NCBI RefSeq assembly: GCF_002367995.1
Contig: NZ_AP018211.1
Coordinates: 1-64,000 of the forward strand
DNA: 64,000 nt
Reading direction: 5' to 3'
Source: Calothrix brevissima NIES-22
Lineage (GTDB): Bacteria > Cyanobacteriota > Cyanobacteriia > Cyanobacteriales > Nostocaceae
The notes under the pieces were generated by a model. It searched no databases and had not been told where the DNA came from. It worked only from the letters and a program-made list of their open reading frames with translations. Shown one piece after another: positions 7,619-16,414 of this stretch; the first letter of the stretch is position 1; every line of letters starts with the position of its first letter. Position numbers and translations under genes: made by a program.

Positions 7619-8701
7619 TTAAAACCTTGGCAGCACTGTACCCGTCCCAGCATCCTTTTTGGGACGAACATATCCCTTGGTAGTATCAGACTTTCTATGC
7701 CCCAACTGGTCTTGCACCTCAAAAATTGATTTACTATCCACCGCCCTGGTTGCATGAGAGTGCCTTAGCCAGTGACAAGAAAATTCTATTTTGGCCACTT
7801 CAGATATATCCTGAATCAACCGTTTAATTGCGCGATCGCTTAACGGCAAGCCCCGTTTTTTTGGGTCAGGTGACATATTGGGAAACACTGGCATTTTGTC
7901 ACTAGCCATACCCCGATACTTCTTAAACTGCGATGATGTCTGGTGGTCTAATCCTATTTCCCGGTACTTCCCACCCTTACCCCGAAACTTAATTGTGTAA
8001 TACCCCCTTTGCCTATCCTCCGGTGTTGGGTCAAATTGCCATTGAAAGTTGTGCCAATACAAACCCGGATAATCTTCTTTGGGTTTAAGAGGTTCATCAC
8101 CTGGAACAGTTACCCGACCAACTTCACCAACCCGCATCCCACTATAAAAAAGCAAACTAAAAACTAGCCAATGCTTCCCTCCCAACTGCTTGGCTGCTTG
8201 GGCTAGTTTCGCCATCTCCCAATCTTCTAGATATCGCTCTGCCTTCGGTAACTCACTGAAATTATCGTAATTTATCGTACTTGCAATATTCCGCAAAAAG
8301 TAGCCAACATTCTCCCCACTCCCGTAACTCCAGAGCGAACGTAACATCAATATTTGGTTCGATTTAGTATAAGGGGAAACCTCACCCCAAGAAGCAATAA
8401 ATTCGAGTAATTTTGGTTGCTGTAGCAATCTTAAATCGGGTATACCTTCATTACGTACCCAATCGAGTAATTTTTGACCAAAATGATAGTATTTACGCTT
8501 AGTTTGTTCGCGTTTTTGACTGCCAGCCCAGGCTAAAATTAATTCCTCATCATCAGCCACCGCAGGAGTACGGTAATAATATTGCCGGATGACTTCCGAT
8601 ACCAACTCTGGAGTTACTTGTTGAGTATTTTGCGTTACAACTTTGGGTGAGTTTGTCCTCAGAATTTCTACGGAGCTAACCTCAATATTAGTAACATCCA
8701 T
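7619..8701 (-). CDS. Tyrosine recombinase / integrase (copy A)
   Basis: The 360-aa product has an N-terminal SAM-like core-binding domain (about 45-150) and a C-terminal catalytic domain. Visible catalytic residues are Arg in SGMRVGEV (about 190), Lys in KFRGKGGKYREIG, His/Arg in HWLRHSHATR (about 315), and the Tyr nucleophile in SDTTKGYVRP (about 343). It lies downstream of the coiled-coil gene at 9043-9558 on the same strand. A homologous pair occurs at 52022-53835. It probably mobilises or resolves this DNA. A truncated extra copy of its tail lies at 6309-6378. Confidence 0.9.
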   Translation of the reverse strand: MDVTNIEVSSVEILRTNSPKVVTQNTQQVTPELVSEVIRQYYYRTPAVADDEELILAWAGSQKREQTKRKYYHFGQKLLDWVRNEGIPDLRLLQQPKLLEFIASWGEVSPYTKSNQILMLRSLWSYGSGENVGYFLRNIASTINYDNFSELPKAERYLEDWEMAKLAQAAKQLGGKHWLVFSLLFYSGMRVGEVGRVTVPGDEPLKPKEDYPGLYWHNFQWQFDPTPEDRQRGYYTIKFRGKGGKYREIGLDHQTSSQFKKYRGMASDKMPVFPNMSPDPKKRGLPLSDRAIKRLIQDISEVAKIEFSCHWLRHSHATRAVDSKSIFEVQDQLGHRKSDTTKGYVRPKKDAGTGTVLPRF

Positions 8702-9042
8702 TGGGGAAATAAGGATTACGCGACTATAAACATATAGCTTCCTGGAAGTGCAGTTTCAGGAAGCTTTTATATTCTACAATGCAAGCGTGGATATGCCGGC
8801 ATTGCTCCCAACTGTATTTGTGGTCAAAGTGCGCCCTGGCTAATGGATTTTTTAGAGCAGGATAAAGTAGCAATTTCAAAGAGGATGAGGAACAATAGGA
8901 GCGATCTGCCGTAGGCGGCAGCGCTTCTCTACGAGACGCTCCGCGAACGCTATCGCACCCCTTCAGCAAGTACGACTCAACAGCAACAAAAAACCCCAGC
9001 GTAAACCGAGGTGAGGGGGAGAAATCCAATATTCGCTGGAAG
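8702..9042. other. Gap with hairpin and Nostoc interspersed repeat
   Basis: This 341-bp gap separates integrase A from the coiled-coil gene. It holds a stem at 8737-8769 (AGCTTCCTG against CAGGAAGCT, then TTTT on the plus strand). GC-rich Nostoc interspersed repeats lie near 8908-8960 (GTAGGCGGCAGCGC, then GAGACGCTCCGCGAACGC). A 101-codon frame here is made of repeat sequence and is not a gene. Confidence 0.6.
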
Positions 9043-9558
9043 TTATTTCACTGGATGGTAGCGTTCAGTTTTAGCGTTCCATTCCCATCCTGTACTCATG
9101 GGGTCGCGGTTACGTGACCAACTGATAAATTCTTGGGCAGTTTTGGTTTCCCTTTCAGTGATGATGCTTTGGGCCGTAACACCGAGTCTTTGAGCTAAAC
9201 TTTCATTTGTCCTGGGTAGCAGTTCAACTTGGGGTTGTTGGTGCGAGTACACTTGTCTGCGAGGTCGAGTGTTACTGTACTTGCCAGAAGCAATAGCTTT
9301 CTCCATCTGCTCCAGCTTCTTGGTAATTGTTTCTAGTTTGTTGCCTAGATGGGATTCCAGCTTTTCTAGCTTCTCCTCTAGTTTGCCGGAATTATCGATA
9401 TCAATATTGCTATCAAATTGAGATACTAATTCTTCTAAAGCTTGCAGTAAGGCAATTGTATGACCTTGACGATGCAGTTTAGATAGTTGGCGTACTACTG
9501 GAATTAAAGCAGTAGGTACACGAATCATTTCGCTTGGTGGGGTCTTATCCTCAGTCAT
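9043..9558 (-). CDS. Coiled-coil, RHH-like integrase-associated protein (copy A)
   Basis: The N-terminus of this 171-aa product (PSEMIRVPTALIPVVRQLSKLHR) resembles a ribbon-helix-helix DNA-binding strand and helix. A coiled coil (about 55-95, LEEKLEKLESHLGNKLETITKK) follows. The conserved C-terminus (SLAQRLGVTAQSI, then FISWSRNRDPMSTGWEWN) ends in an aromatic box. The 191-aa protein at 53260-53835 shares all three regions and is also next to an integrase. An inverted repeat, GATATCAATTTTGATAGC, abuts the start codon. I infer a DNA-binding accessory or regulator of the integrase; the family has no name known to me. Confidence 0.7.
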   Translation of the reverse strand: MTEDKTPPSEMIRVPTALIPVVRQLSKLHRQGHTIALLQALEELVSQFDSNIDIDNSGKLEEKLEKLESHLGNKLETITKKLEQMEKAIASGKYSNTRPRRQVYSHQQPQVELLPRTNESLAQRLGVTAQSIITERETKTAQEFISWSRNRDPMSTGWEWNAKTERYHPVK

Positions 9559-9576
9559 GATATCAATTTTGATAGC
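9559..9576. promoter_or_regulatory. Putative autoregulatory operator
   Basis: GATATCAATTTTGATAGC lies directly next to the ATG of the coiled-coil gene. The paralogue at 53835 has GATATCATTTTTGATATC in the same position (53838-53855). Conservation in a non-coding position upstream of two diverged paralogues supports a binding site, probably for the gene product itself. Confidence 0.55.
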
Positions 9577-9944
9577 AATGAACTGATTGTAAAGTGAAAG
9601 CGATACCTACGGTAAGCTATGCTAACGCCTCCGCCAAATTCTTAGAGGAAACTTGAGCAATAGGGGAAGCGATCGCCTGATGATGGTTTTCCTCTAAGAA
9701 AAAATCACCAACAAAGTGCGATACCAAAGGCGACAAGCAACGCTGCTCATCAACAGGCCAGTTTTAAAAGTTTCCTATTCCCTGTTTTCTGTTTACCTAC
9801 ACAATTAATTGAACTTGTAGCGATTAGAGGTTGTCATATTCTATGGAGCGATCCCTGCACCGAGTCATTCATCTATTGGTTGCAAAGGAGGACGCGCCGC
9901 ACATACTATGCACTCTTATAATTCATTATTAAAAGGAAAACCAA
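9577..9944. other. Intergenic region with inverted pair of the dispersed 13-mer
   Basis: No gene is seen here. The dispersed element occurs as TTCTTAGAGGAAA at 9639-9651 and, inverted, as TTTCCTCTAAGAA at 9688-9700, on either side of a HIP1 site, so the pair could form a hairpin. Other copies in the window lie at 2038, 14151, 16832, 19507, 31546, 35015, 39533, 39560, 41079, 45989, 46082 and 48614. Near copies are at 26635, 34862 and 40744. The promoter of nucA must lie in the right half of this gap. Confidence 0.6.
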
Positions 9945-10829
9945 TTGAAGACTATTAAATTTAAGTTGACTCTAGGTCACAAGCTAAGAGCAATAATTGC
10001 TACAGCGTTCATGATTGCATTGCTGGTTGGATGCACGCCGACAACCCAAGCACCGCCAACACAAAGACCAGCGCCTTCATTTAAGCCAACAACGCCCAAT
10101 ACATCAAAGAGCGTACATTTGCTTTTAGGCAATCCCAGTAAGGCAACAGAGAATGTTGCAAATCCTGATAATTATTTAATGATTAAACCCCAGTATGTAC
10201 TTTCCTACAACAACACTAAAGGGACTCCCAACTGGGTAAGCTGGCAGTTGAATCAGTCATGGTTGGGAAGTGCTGACCGTCAAAACAACTTTCGCCCTGA
10301 CAGTACACTTCCAACAGGTTTTGTGCGAGTGACTCCTACTATGTATGCTGGCTCTGGGTACGATAAGGGTCATGTTGCGCCGTCGGCCGACCGCACCAAG
10401 ACGGCTGATGATAACTCTGCCACATTTTTAATGACAAATATGATGCCCCAGACACCGGACAACAACCGGAACACTTGGGGAAATTTAGAAGATTATTGTC
10501 GAGAACTGGTAAGCCAAGGCAAAGAACTTTATATTGTCGCAGGGCCTAGTGGCAATCTTGGTGAACCTCTTAAAGGTAAAGTAACAATTCCCAAATCAAC
10601 TTGGAAGGTAGTTGTGGTTTTAGATAAACCTGGTTCTGGGCTTAACGGTATTACTGCAAGCACTCGCGTTATAGCGGTGAACATACCAAATGAGCAGCAA
10701 CTAGACAATAATTGGAGAACTTATAAAGTCAGTGTTGATGAATTAGAAAAGTTGACGGGTTATGATTTTCTGTCTAATGTTTCCCCCAATATTCAAGCAA
10801 GTATTGAGAGTAAAGTTGATAATCAGTAA
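9945..10829 (+). CDS. nucA: Sugar-non-specific DNA/RNA endonuclease, lipoprotein (NucA-like)
   Basis: The 294-aa product starts at a TTG preceded by AAAAGGA. An export signal with lipobox LVGC (about residues 27-30) makes it a predicted lipoprotein. The catalytic signature reads DKGHVAPSADR, followed by MTNMMPQTPDNNRNTW, as in the beta-beta-alpha-metal nucleases (DRGHxAPS, then N..PQ...N...W). Here Lys replaces the usual Arg of DRGH. NucA of Anabaena degrades DNA and RNA outside the cytoplasm. The cognate inhibitor gene nuiA follows in convergent orientation, one base away. Function is confident; activity with the Lys variant is untested. Confidence 0.9.
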   Translation: MKTIKFKLTLGHKLRAIIATAFMIALLVGCTPTTQAPPTQRPAPSFKPTTPNTSKSVHLLLGNPSKATENVANPDNYLMIKPQYVLSYNNTKGTPNWVSWQLNQSWLGSADRQNNFRPDSTLPTGFVRVTPTMYAGSGYDKGHVAPSADRTKTADDNSATFLMTNMMPQTPDNNRNTWGNLEDYCRELVSQGKELYIVAGPSGNLGEPLKGKVTIPKSTWKVVVVLDKPGSGLNGITASTRVIAVNIPNEQQLDNNWRTYKVSVDELEKLTGYDFLSNVSPNIQASIESKVDNQ

Positions 10830-10830
10830 A

Positions 10831-11235
10831 TCAAGTTTCTACAACTTTAGTAGAAAGCCCCGCTAGATTTCCTGCCGGGGTTTCACCAACAACATAAACA
10901 TCAATCTCTTTGCTGCCGAGGCGGTACACCTGTAAATTGCTCAGGTTTTCTTTAAGTGTTTGCACAAGAGATTGAAATCGTTTGACAGTAGCCTTTTCTT
11001 GCTCCTCATACCAATCTTGGGGGGTGGTCGCTACTCTAAAAAAATCATCAACTGTGATGACTTGGACGGATGTATCTTGGGAGTGATTTGTCTGTTGTAC
11101 GACTTTTTGAGGTGTTATAGGTGCATTATCTTCCCAGAGAAAAATTTCAACCGGGTACTCAGACTCGCTCATGAATAACAAGCCATCTGATGCTTGTTTT
11201 AGCTGCTCAACAATTTCTGAATTGGTTTTAGTCAT
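10831..11235 (-). CDS. nuiA: Nuclease A inhibitor (NuiA)
   Basis: The start is taken at ATG 11233-11235 (MTKTNSEIVEQLKQASDGLL), giving 134 aa, close to the length of Anabaena NuiA, which it resembles along its whole length. Recognisable parts are FMSESEYPVEIFLWE, TTPQDWYEEQE and the C-terminal VYVVGETPAGNLAGLSTKVVET region. NuiA binds NucA tightly and protects the cytoplasm if export fails. A longer frame reaches 11436 but overlaps recD2 and lacks similarity there. The gene is convergent with nucA. A GC-rich stem (GCCCCG...CGGGGTTTC, 10857-10884) inside its 3' end could stop nucA transcription. Confidence 0.93.
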   Translation of the reverse strand: MTKTNSEIVEQLKQASDGLLFMSESEYPVEIFLWEDNAPITPQKVVQQTNHSQDTSVQVITVDDFFRVATTPQDWYEEQEKATVKRFQSLVQTLKENLSNLQVYRLGSKEIDVYVVGETPAGNLAGLSTKVVET

Positions 11236-11311
11236 AACTAATAAAAAGCGATGTTCCTTGAGAATGCGATCGCATGTTAGCAATTGCAGCTTGTCTTGAG
11301 TGCGATCGCAA

Positions 11312-13555
11312 TTATTGTAACGATACTTGAACCAACCTCTGTTGCAATCGAGTATATCTTTCCTGGGACTTAGTGGAGCGCACACACATCTGTATTGCCT
11401 TTTTACTACCAATAATAATCGCCAACTTCTTGGCACGAGTTAGCCCAGTGTAGAGTAAATTACGAGTCAGCATCATGTAATGTTGCGTATACAAAGGCAA
11501 AATCACTACTGGGTATTCAGATCCCTGTGACTTATGAATGCTAACAGACCAAGCAAGGGCTATTTCATTCAGGTCAGCGTAATCATAAATAACATCCCGT
11601 TCTTGATACTGTACGATTACTTCTTGTTCCTCGGTATCTATTGTGCTGATGAATCCTACATCACCATTAAAAACTTCGCGCTGGTAATCGTTGGTGAGTT
11701 GGATAATGCGATCGCCCGTTCTAAAAATAGTCCCACCCCTAGTAATCTCTACTTTGTCGGGACTAGGTGGATTAATTAATTGTTGCAGTACATTATTGAG
11801 ATTGCGTGTACCCACTAATCCCCTTATCATTGGTGCAAGCACTTGGACATCGGTAGCAGGATTAAAACCTAAATTGGGAATAAAATCACTAATCAACTCG
11901 CTAATTGCCTGTACTCCATGTTCTGGTTGAAATCCGCCACCATGCCAAAGACAATCAGATTGAGGTGTATCGGAAATTGATTCAATATTGGGATATTGCC
12001 CCTGGTTAATTTGGTGGGCGGCGGTAATAATTTTGCTAGTAGCAGCTTGGCGAAATACTTGAGTAAGGCGGACTACAGGTACTTTACCAGAATTAATCAA
12101 ATCAGCAAGTACATTACCCGCACCTACCGATGGCAATTGGTCAATATCTCCCACCAGCAGGAGTTGAGCATTGTCGGCAACTGCTTCAACCAAGGAATAT
12201 GCTAGAAATAAATCCTGCATACTAGCTTCGTCTACAATAATTGCACTTTGGGGTAAGGGGTTAGTGCGATCGCGCTTAAAACTCCGACTCCTGGGGTCAA
12301 ATTCTAATAGGCGATGAATAGTTTTAGCTTCTAGTCCCGTCATTTCACTTAACCGTTGTGCCGCCCGTCCAGTAGGTGCGCACAAGGCAATTGATTTACC
12401 CATCGCTTTCCACAGTGAAACAATGGTGTGAGTGGTAAAAGTTTTTCCCACACCAGGGCCACCTGTAATGACGGTGAATCTAGAGTAAGCTGCAACTTCT
12501 ACTGCTTGTTGCTGTTCGGCAGATAACGAAACTTGGCGACTAGTGCAAAAACGCTCAAGCCAAGCGCGAACGCGGGGAATATCAGGATTGATGGGGTAGG
12601 TGAGGCGATTTCTCACCAATTGGGCTAAGTTTTGTTCTGTATGAAAATAAGTAGGTTTGTAACAATTGAGCGTTTTATCGCTATCACGTTCTCTAATTAG
12701 CTCATCTTTGAGCGCCATATCTTTGATAGACTGTGTGATGGCATCTGCTGTTGGTTGATGGTCAGCAGTAGTGAGCAGTTTAGTTACCGATTCAATTAAT
12801 TCTGTTTGCGGTAAGTAGCAGTGTCCATCTTCTGCGGCTTCACTCAAAGCATGAACAAGTCCAGCACAGTAACGAAACTGAGAATCGGCGGGAACTCCCA
12901 AATTACGGGCTATTTTATCAGCAGTTAAAAAACCAATGCCGTAAATGTCAGTTGCCAACTGGTAGGGGTTTTCGGTGACGGTGGCGATCGCTTTGTCTTG
13001 GTATTGCTTGTAGATTTTTACGGCATAGGTGGTTGATACACCGTGGCTTTGCAGAAATACCATCACTTCCTTGATGGCTTTTTGGGTTTCCCAGGCGTTT
13101 TTGATTAACTTGATTCGTTTTTTGGCGATGCCGTTGACTTCAATTAGTCGGTCAATTTGGGTTTCAATAATATCTAAAGTCTCTGTACCAAAATGAGTAA
13201 CTATCCGTTTAGCAGTCACAGGCCCCACACCTTTAATTAGACCGCTACCTAAATACTTCTCAATGCCTGTGAGAGTGGCAGGTTTGGTTTCTTTATAATT
13301 AACAACTTGAAACTGCAAACCATACTGGGGATGTTCGCGCCAAAATCCAGTTAGTTGCAGCGTTTGTCCGGGTTGAATATCAGCAAAGCTGCCAGTAATC
13401 GTAGTTAGTTCCTTCGCACCAGGGCGTTGTAGTCGCGCCACAGTATAACCTGACTCTTGCGAGTAATAGGTCAGACGTTCCACTACTCCCGTAATTGATT
13501 CGTGCTTGGGAGTAGCGTTGACTTGCTGCTGCTGGTTTGGGGGTGCTGTGGACAT
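11312..13555 (-). CDS. recD2: RecD2-like ATP-dependent DNA helicase
   Basis: The 747-aa product has the usual RecD2 length. It has an N-terminal OB-like domain (ITGVVERLTYYSQESGYTVARL), tandem helix-hairpin-helix region (YLGSGLIKGVGPVTAKRI; GIGFLTADKIARNLG), Walker A GGPGVGKT, Walker B IIVDEASM, motif III GDIDQLPSVGAGNVL, and a C-terminal UvrD-like motif (ALAWSVSIHKSQGSEYP, LLYTGLTRAKK). The family is a 5'-3' helicase in repair and recombination, and such genes occur in accessory DNA and some conjugative systems. A perfect 10-bp-arm palindrome and a TATAAT box lie just upstream. Confidence 0.93.
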   Translation of the reverse strand: MSTAPPNQQQQVNATPKHESITGVVERLTYYSQESGYTVARLQRPGAKELTTITGSFADIQPGQTLQLTGFWREHPQYGLQFQVVNYKETKPATLTGIEKYLGSGLIKGVGPVTAKRIVTHFGTETLDIIETQIDRLIEVNGIAKKRIKLIKNAWETQKAIKEVMVFLQSHGVSTTYAVKIYKQYQDKAIATVTENPYQLATDIYGIGFLTADKIARNLGVPADSQFRYCAGLVHALSEAAEDGHCYLPQTELIESVTKLLTTADHQPTADAITQSIKDMALKDELIRERDSDKTLNCYKPTYFHTEQNLAQLVRNRLTYPINPDIPRVRAWLERFCTSRQVSLSAEQQQAVEVAAYSRFTVITGGPGVGKTFTTHTIVSLWKAMGKSIALCAPTGRAAQRLSEMTGLEAKTIHRLLEFDPRSRSFKRDRTNPLPQSAIIVDEASMQDLFLAYSLVEAVADNAQLLLVGDIDQLPSVGAGNVLADLINSGKVPVVRLTQVFRQAATSKIITAAHQINQGQYPNIESISDTPQSDCLWHGGGFQPEHGVQAISELISDFIPNLGFNPATDVQVLAPMIRGLVGTRNLNNVLQQLINPPSPDKVEITRGGTIFRTGDRIIQLTNDYQREVFNGDVGFISTIDTEEQEVIVQYQERDVIYDYADLNEIALAWSVSIHKSQGSEYPVVILPLYTQHYMMLTRNLLYTGLTRAKKLAIIIGSKKAIQMCVRSTKSQERYTRLQQRLVQVSLQ

Positions 13556-13579
13556 CGCATGAGTGGAAATGGCGCAGCT

Positions 13580-13627
13580 ATTATACTCGATACTCGCTGC
13601 TTTGTATAGTATTTATGTACTATACAA
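13580..13627 (-). promoter_or_regulatory. recD2 promoter with strong palindrome
   Basis: Reading the minus strand toward recD2, a TATAAT (plus-strand ATTATA, 13580-13585) lies about 25 bases before the start. Upstream of it, over the -35 region, is a perfect inverted repeat with arms TTGTATAGTA and TACTATACAA and a 6-base spacer (13602-13627). A repressor binding there would block transcription. The operator's protein is unknown. Confidence 0.55.
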
Positions 13628-13700
13628 GAAATTAGAGAAAATAGCGTCGCTGCTGTTCAGTCCAAACAAGTGGCTTTCCCAATGCCCAATGCCCCATGCC

Positions 13701-14123
13701 CTACACGCTATCATCCATCCAGCCGCACTCACAATCCCAATGTACCCGTGCGGTATAGTCACGGTCAAACTCAGCACCACAAGCAGGACACCTGCCAGTA
13801 AACATGGGATGCCAATCGAGTAACCATAACTGCTGTTCCCTTGTCCAACGCTGCGGCGGCTGCCTGATTTCCTCGCCGTTATAGGTCACGCGCTCTATAA
13901 CTAGTTCATCATCAATGTATCTGGCCCCTTGAGGTTCCCACTGTTGTTGGTCATCGCTCTCACCAATGCCCAAAAAGTCCACAAACTGTTTACTTTCTAG
14001 TTCGGGGTCAGGGCGAAAATCAAGGCAGGTGTTATTATCTGGCCCCCCAGGATGGACTGCACAGACAATGTAGGGGTCATGGGCGCAGAATAAACAGCGA
14101 TCGCACTGGTTGATTTTTGGCAT
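13701..14123 (-). CDS. Zinc-ribbon-type hypothetical protein
   Basis: The 140-aa product has cysteine groups at both ends: CDRCLFC then CAVH near the N-terminus, and CPACGAEFD then WDCECGW near the C-terminus. They probably form one or two zinc sites. The middle is hydrophilic (RYIDDELVIERVTYNG; WTREQQLWLLDWHP). I recognise the pattern as typical of Nostoc plasmid hypotheticals but know no function. The gene stands alone between recD2 and the 92-aa gene. Confidence 0.65.
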   Translation of the reverse strand: MPKINQCDRCLFCAHDPYIVCAVHPGGPDNNTCLDFRPDPELESKQFVDFLGIGESDDQQQWEPQGARYIDDELVIERVTYNGEEIRQPPQRWTREQQLWLLDWHPMFTGRCPACGAEFDRDYTARVHWDCECGWMDDSV

Positions 14124-14241
14124 AGTACTATTTTACTAATACACCCAGCTTTTCCTCTAAGAATATCAGGCATAGTACGATAACTGTTTAGAGCGATCGC
14201 CCTTTAGTGTTAACCTTTATACCAAAAACTATTAACTAATA

Positions 14242-14520
14242 TTATTTGGAATCTGCAATTAAATTTTGAAGGTAGTCCCGCGTTTCTAACAAGGTTAGAT
14301 ACAGAAAATTCCCGTTTTTATCAAGTATTTCGTATTCATCGATAATGACATGATTAGCATCTTGCCCCCACCCAAGACCAGAAATTAGCCCTAAAGAACA
14401 AGCCTTGCTTCCAAGCTCACCGATTTCTAAAAGTATGTCTTTATATTCTGCTTTTAGTTTCCCTGTCCTAATCATCTCATCAAGTCTGGCTTGATATTCA
14501 GCATTAGTTTCACTCATCAA
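14242..14520 (-). CDS. Hypothetical protein, 92 aa
   Basis: This small acidic protein has an N-terminal helix (NAEYQARLDEMIRTGKLKAEYKDILLEIGELG) and a C-terminal part ending LLETRDYLQNLIADS. There is no signal, membrane segment or known motif. Two ATGs open the frame (14520 and 14517). It lies downstream of the NucS-like nuclease gene on the same strand, 86 bp away, and could be co-transcribed. No function assigned. Confidence 0.5.
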   Translation of the reverse strand: MMSETNAEYQARLDEMIRTGKLKAEYKDILLEIGELGSKACSLGLISGLGWGQDANHVIIDEYEILDKNGNFLYLTLLETRDYLQNLIADSK

Positions 14521-14606
14521 CTTAACTAATTGAAAGTCATAGGTGCAAAATCAACAGCAATCGCATTTAATATCATGCTCATGAACTAAATAGGAGTCCT
14601 ATATAA

Positions 14607-15623
14607 TTAAATCTTAGCTAGCCACTTTGTAAGTGCTAAATCTGTTAGTGATTCTAGAGTACTGGGAACATTGTTGTAACTATCAGAAAGTGATACTGGT
14701 ATAAATGATTTATGCGAACGACTCCAATACAAATTCCCAGGTCGTTTTTCTGTTGGTATAGCGTCCCATTCAGATTGAAGTTTCATTCGTCCAAAACCTT
14801 CAGGAACATGACCAACATGAGTAACTGTTTCACCATCTATCCATAGCCGCAACCTACCAATCGCTTCTTTTTGGCGTGATGTAGGAGTTGGCAGCCACAA
14901 AAATATGACTGGTTTATTAATCTTTCTGTAAAAGCAAAGTTCCGCTATTGGTTTAGATCTACCTCTACCATACCTAATAGTATTTCTACCTTCAATTTCT
15001 TCCTTGATGCGCCCATCAAAACTTAATATCTTATCTCTCAGATTGAGAATTGCTTGCTGTTCTTCCCCAGTACAACTGCCCAGCCAGTCTAACAGTATTT
15101 GTGGCGGTTCTGGAATATTGCTTGACGCAACGCTAATATCCAGTTCTTGGTAGGGAATCGGAATTGACCAACTTTGATTATTATCAATGTCTTGTAGCTG
15201 TAAGTGAAAATTTTGATTGATTTTGGCAACATTAACTAGCAAAAAGTTTACTATCAATTTTGTATATTTACGGTCAATCAAATTATGTCGATGAAATGAA
15301 GGTGTTGCTGCTATGAGGCGAACTGGCTGACTGTAATCGATTTGTTCTGCAAACGGTTTTTCATCTAACAAGTTGTCATAATAGCGAGTTAACTGCTGCA
15401 CAACATATCTATCTTCAGCATTTTTAAGTTCTAGAATAACTAATCGTTTTGTTTCATCCAATGCCAAAATATCGCAGACTTCGCCCTTAGCAGCATACTG
15501 TCGCTTGAGTGGAGTAAAGCCTAATAACTGCTGTAGGTTATCCCAAATAAAATCTTCAAGTGCAGCTTCCGATGCAAATTCCCACCCCTCACCTGTTTTT
15601 CGTAAAGCAGCACCAGCTAGCAT
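14607..15623 (-). CDS. NucS/DUF91-like PD-(D/E)XK endonuclease
   Basis: The N-terminal half of this 338-aa product has a nuclease core: LEDFIWDNLQQLLG (the early Glu/Asp helix), then EVCDILALDE, LVILELKNAE (the catalytic D and E-x-K) and VVQQLTRYYDNL. This is the order seen in NucS/DUF91 enzymes that cut branched or mismatched DNA. The C-terminal half carries a possible substrate-binding region (IFLWLPTPTSRQKEAIGRLRLWID; YWSRSHKSFIPVSLSD). The combination is common in cyanobacteria. The role could be repair or defence. Confidence 0.75.
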   Translation of the reverse strand: MLAGAALRKTGEGWEFASEAALEDFIWDNLQQLLGFTPLKRQYAAKGEVCDILALDETKRLVILELKNAEDRYVVQQLTRYYDNLLDEKPFAEQIDYSQPVRLIAATPSFHRHNLIDRKYTKLIVNFLLVNVAKINQNFHLQLQDIDNNQSWSIPIPYQELDISVASSNIPEPPQILLDWLGSCTGEEQQAILNLRDKILSFDGRIKEEIEGRNTIRYGRGRSKPIAELCFYRKINKPVIFLWLPTPTSRQKEAIGRLRLWIDGETVTHVGHVPEGFGRMKLQSEWDAIPTEKRPGNLYWSRSHKSFIPVSLSDSYNNVPSTLESLTDLALTKWLAKI

Positions 15624-15931
15624 ATTTGACTAATCAAAATTCAATGCAACTATCTTACCCTGAAATTCTTGAGAACTGCGATCGCCCCCTCAAAACTTTT
15701 CAAACACCCTCTAACTGCTTGCTGGTCTGGCAAATGATTTGAGTAAGTCTGAGGTAATGTGTAACTAAATTTTTGCTGCTTTATTAATGGGCTGTTTTTA
15801 CGTAATTATATGTATAGAACACATTACCTCGATCAATTTATAACAGCTAGTGGCTGTAGTTAAAATCTGCACACACAAACTGCAAACACATATGATTCTC
15901 CGAAGCCAGCCATATGCGTCCGGGTTGATTT
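15624..15931. other. Gap with a long-range 12-bp inverted repeat
   Basis: GAGGTAATGTGT at 15751-15762 and ACACATTACCTC at 15819-15830 are perfect inverted copies 56 bp apart, around AT-rich sequence. They could be the ends of a tiny mobile element or paired protein-binding sites. I see no gene in this 308-bp region. Confidence 0.55.
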
Positions 15932-16285
15932 TTATCCCCGACGAATACTGGAGCGCGTTACATTTACTTCTTGGATTAAGTCGATGATACGCTTTTTCGT
16001 GTCCCGTGCAGAACTTTTTTCTTTGCCTCCTAAACCCAGCCTTGCTTCAGTCCAATCACGGATGATTTGTTCTTCCTCTGCTTCATCTCCCTCATCCAGA
16101 ATCATGAACCGACGGAAATAGGGTACATCCCACTCGATCATGTGTGTCCATACGTCATAGGGGGCGATCGTCCAATCAATTTGCCAAACTTGTTTCAGTA
16201 GCCTAAGGAAGACTGTTTCTTCAGGAGTGCGATTGCCGCTATCTATTAATGATTGAATCTCTTCGCTTAATCGTTGTTTATCCAT
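15932..16285 (-). CDS. Hypothetical protein, 117 aa
   Basis: ATG 16285 (MDKQRLSEE) is chosen because AGG precedes it by about 8 bases; an upstream TTG would add four residues. The protein is hydrophilic and helical, with a tryptophan-rich middle (WQIDWTIAPYDVWTHMIEWDVPYFRRFM), an acidic stretch and a basic C-terminus. It may be a regulator or small adaptor, but no family is recognised and no partner gene is adjacent. Confidence 0.55.
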   Translation of the reverse strand: MDKQRLSEEIQSLIDSGNRTPEETVFLRLLKQVWQIDWTIAPYDVWTHMIEWDVPYFRRFMILDEGDEAEEEQIIRDWTEARLGLGGKEKSSARDTKKRIIDLIQEVNVTRSSIRRG

Positions 16286-16414
16286 TCCAACCTGCAAAAA
16301 AAATACGGATTAATGTTTCCGTCTCCTAATGTAGCATCAGTAACTCAGAATTTGACATTGGGTCATCTTACCGCATTGCCAGTCCCATCTCCCCCGAAAA
16401 AAATCGCTCTCCTA

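Noticed and set aside
8724-9029. 101-codon minus frame before integrase A
   Set aside because: It translates Nostoc repeat DNA (GASRREALPP) and a hairpin; no start site.
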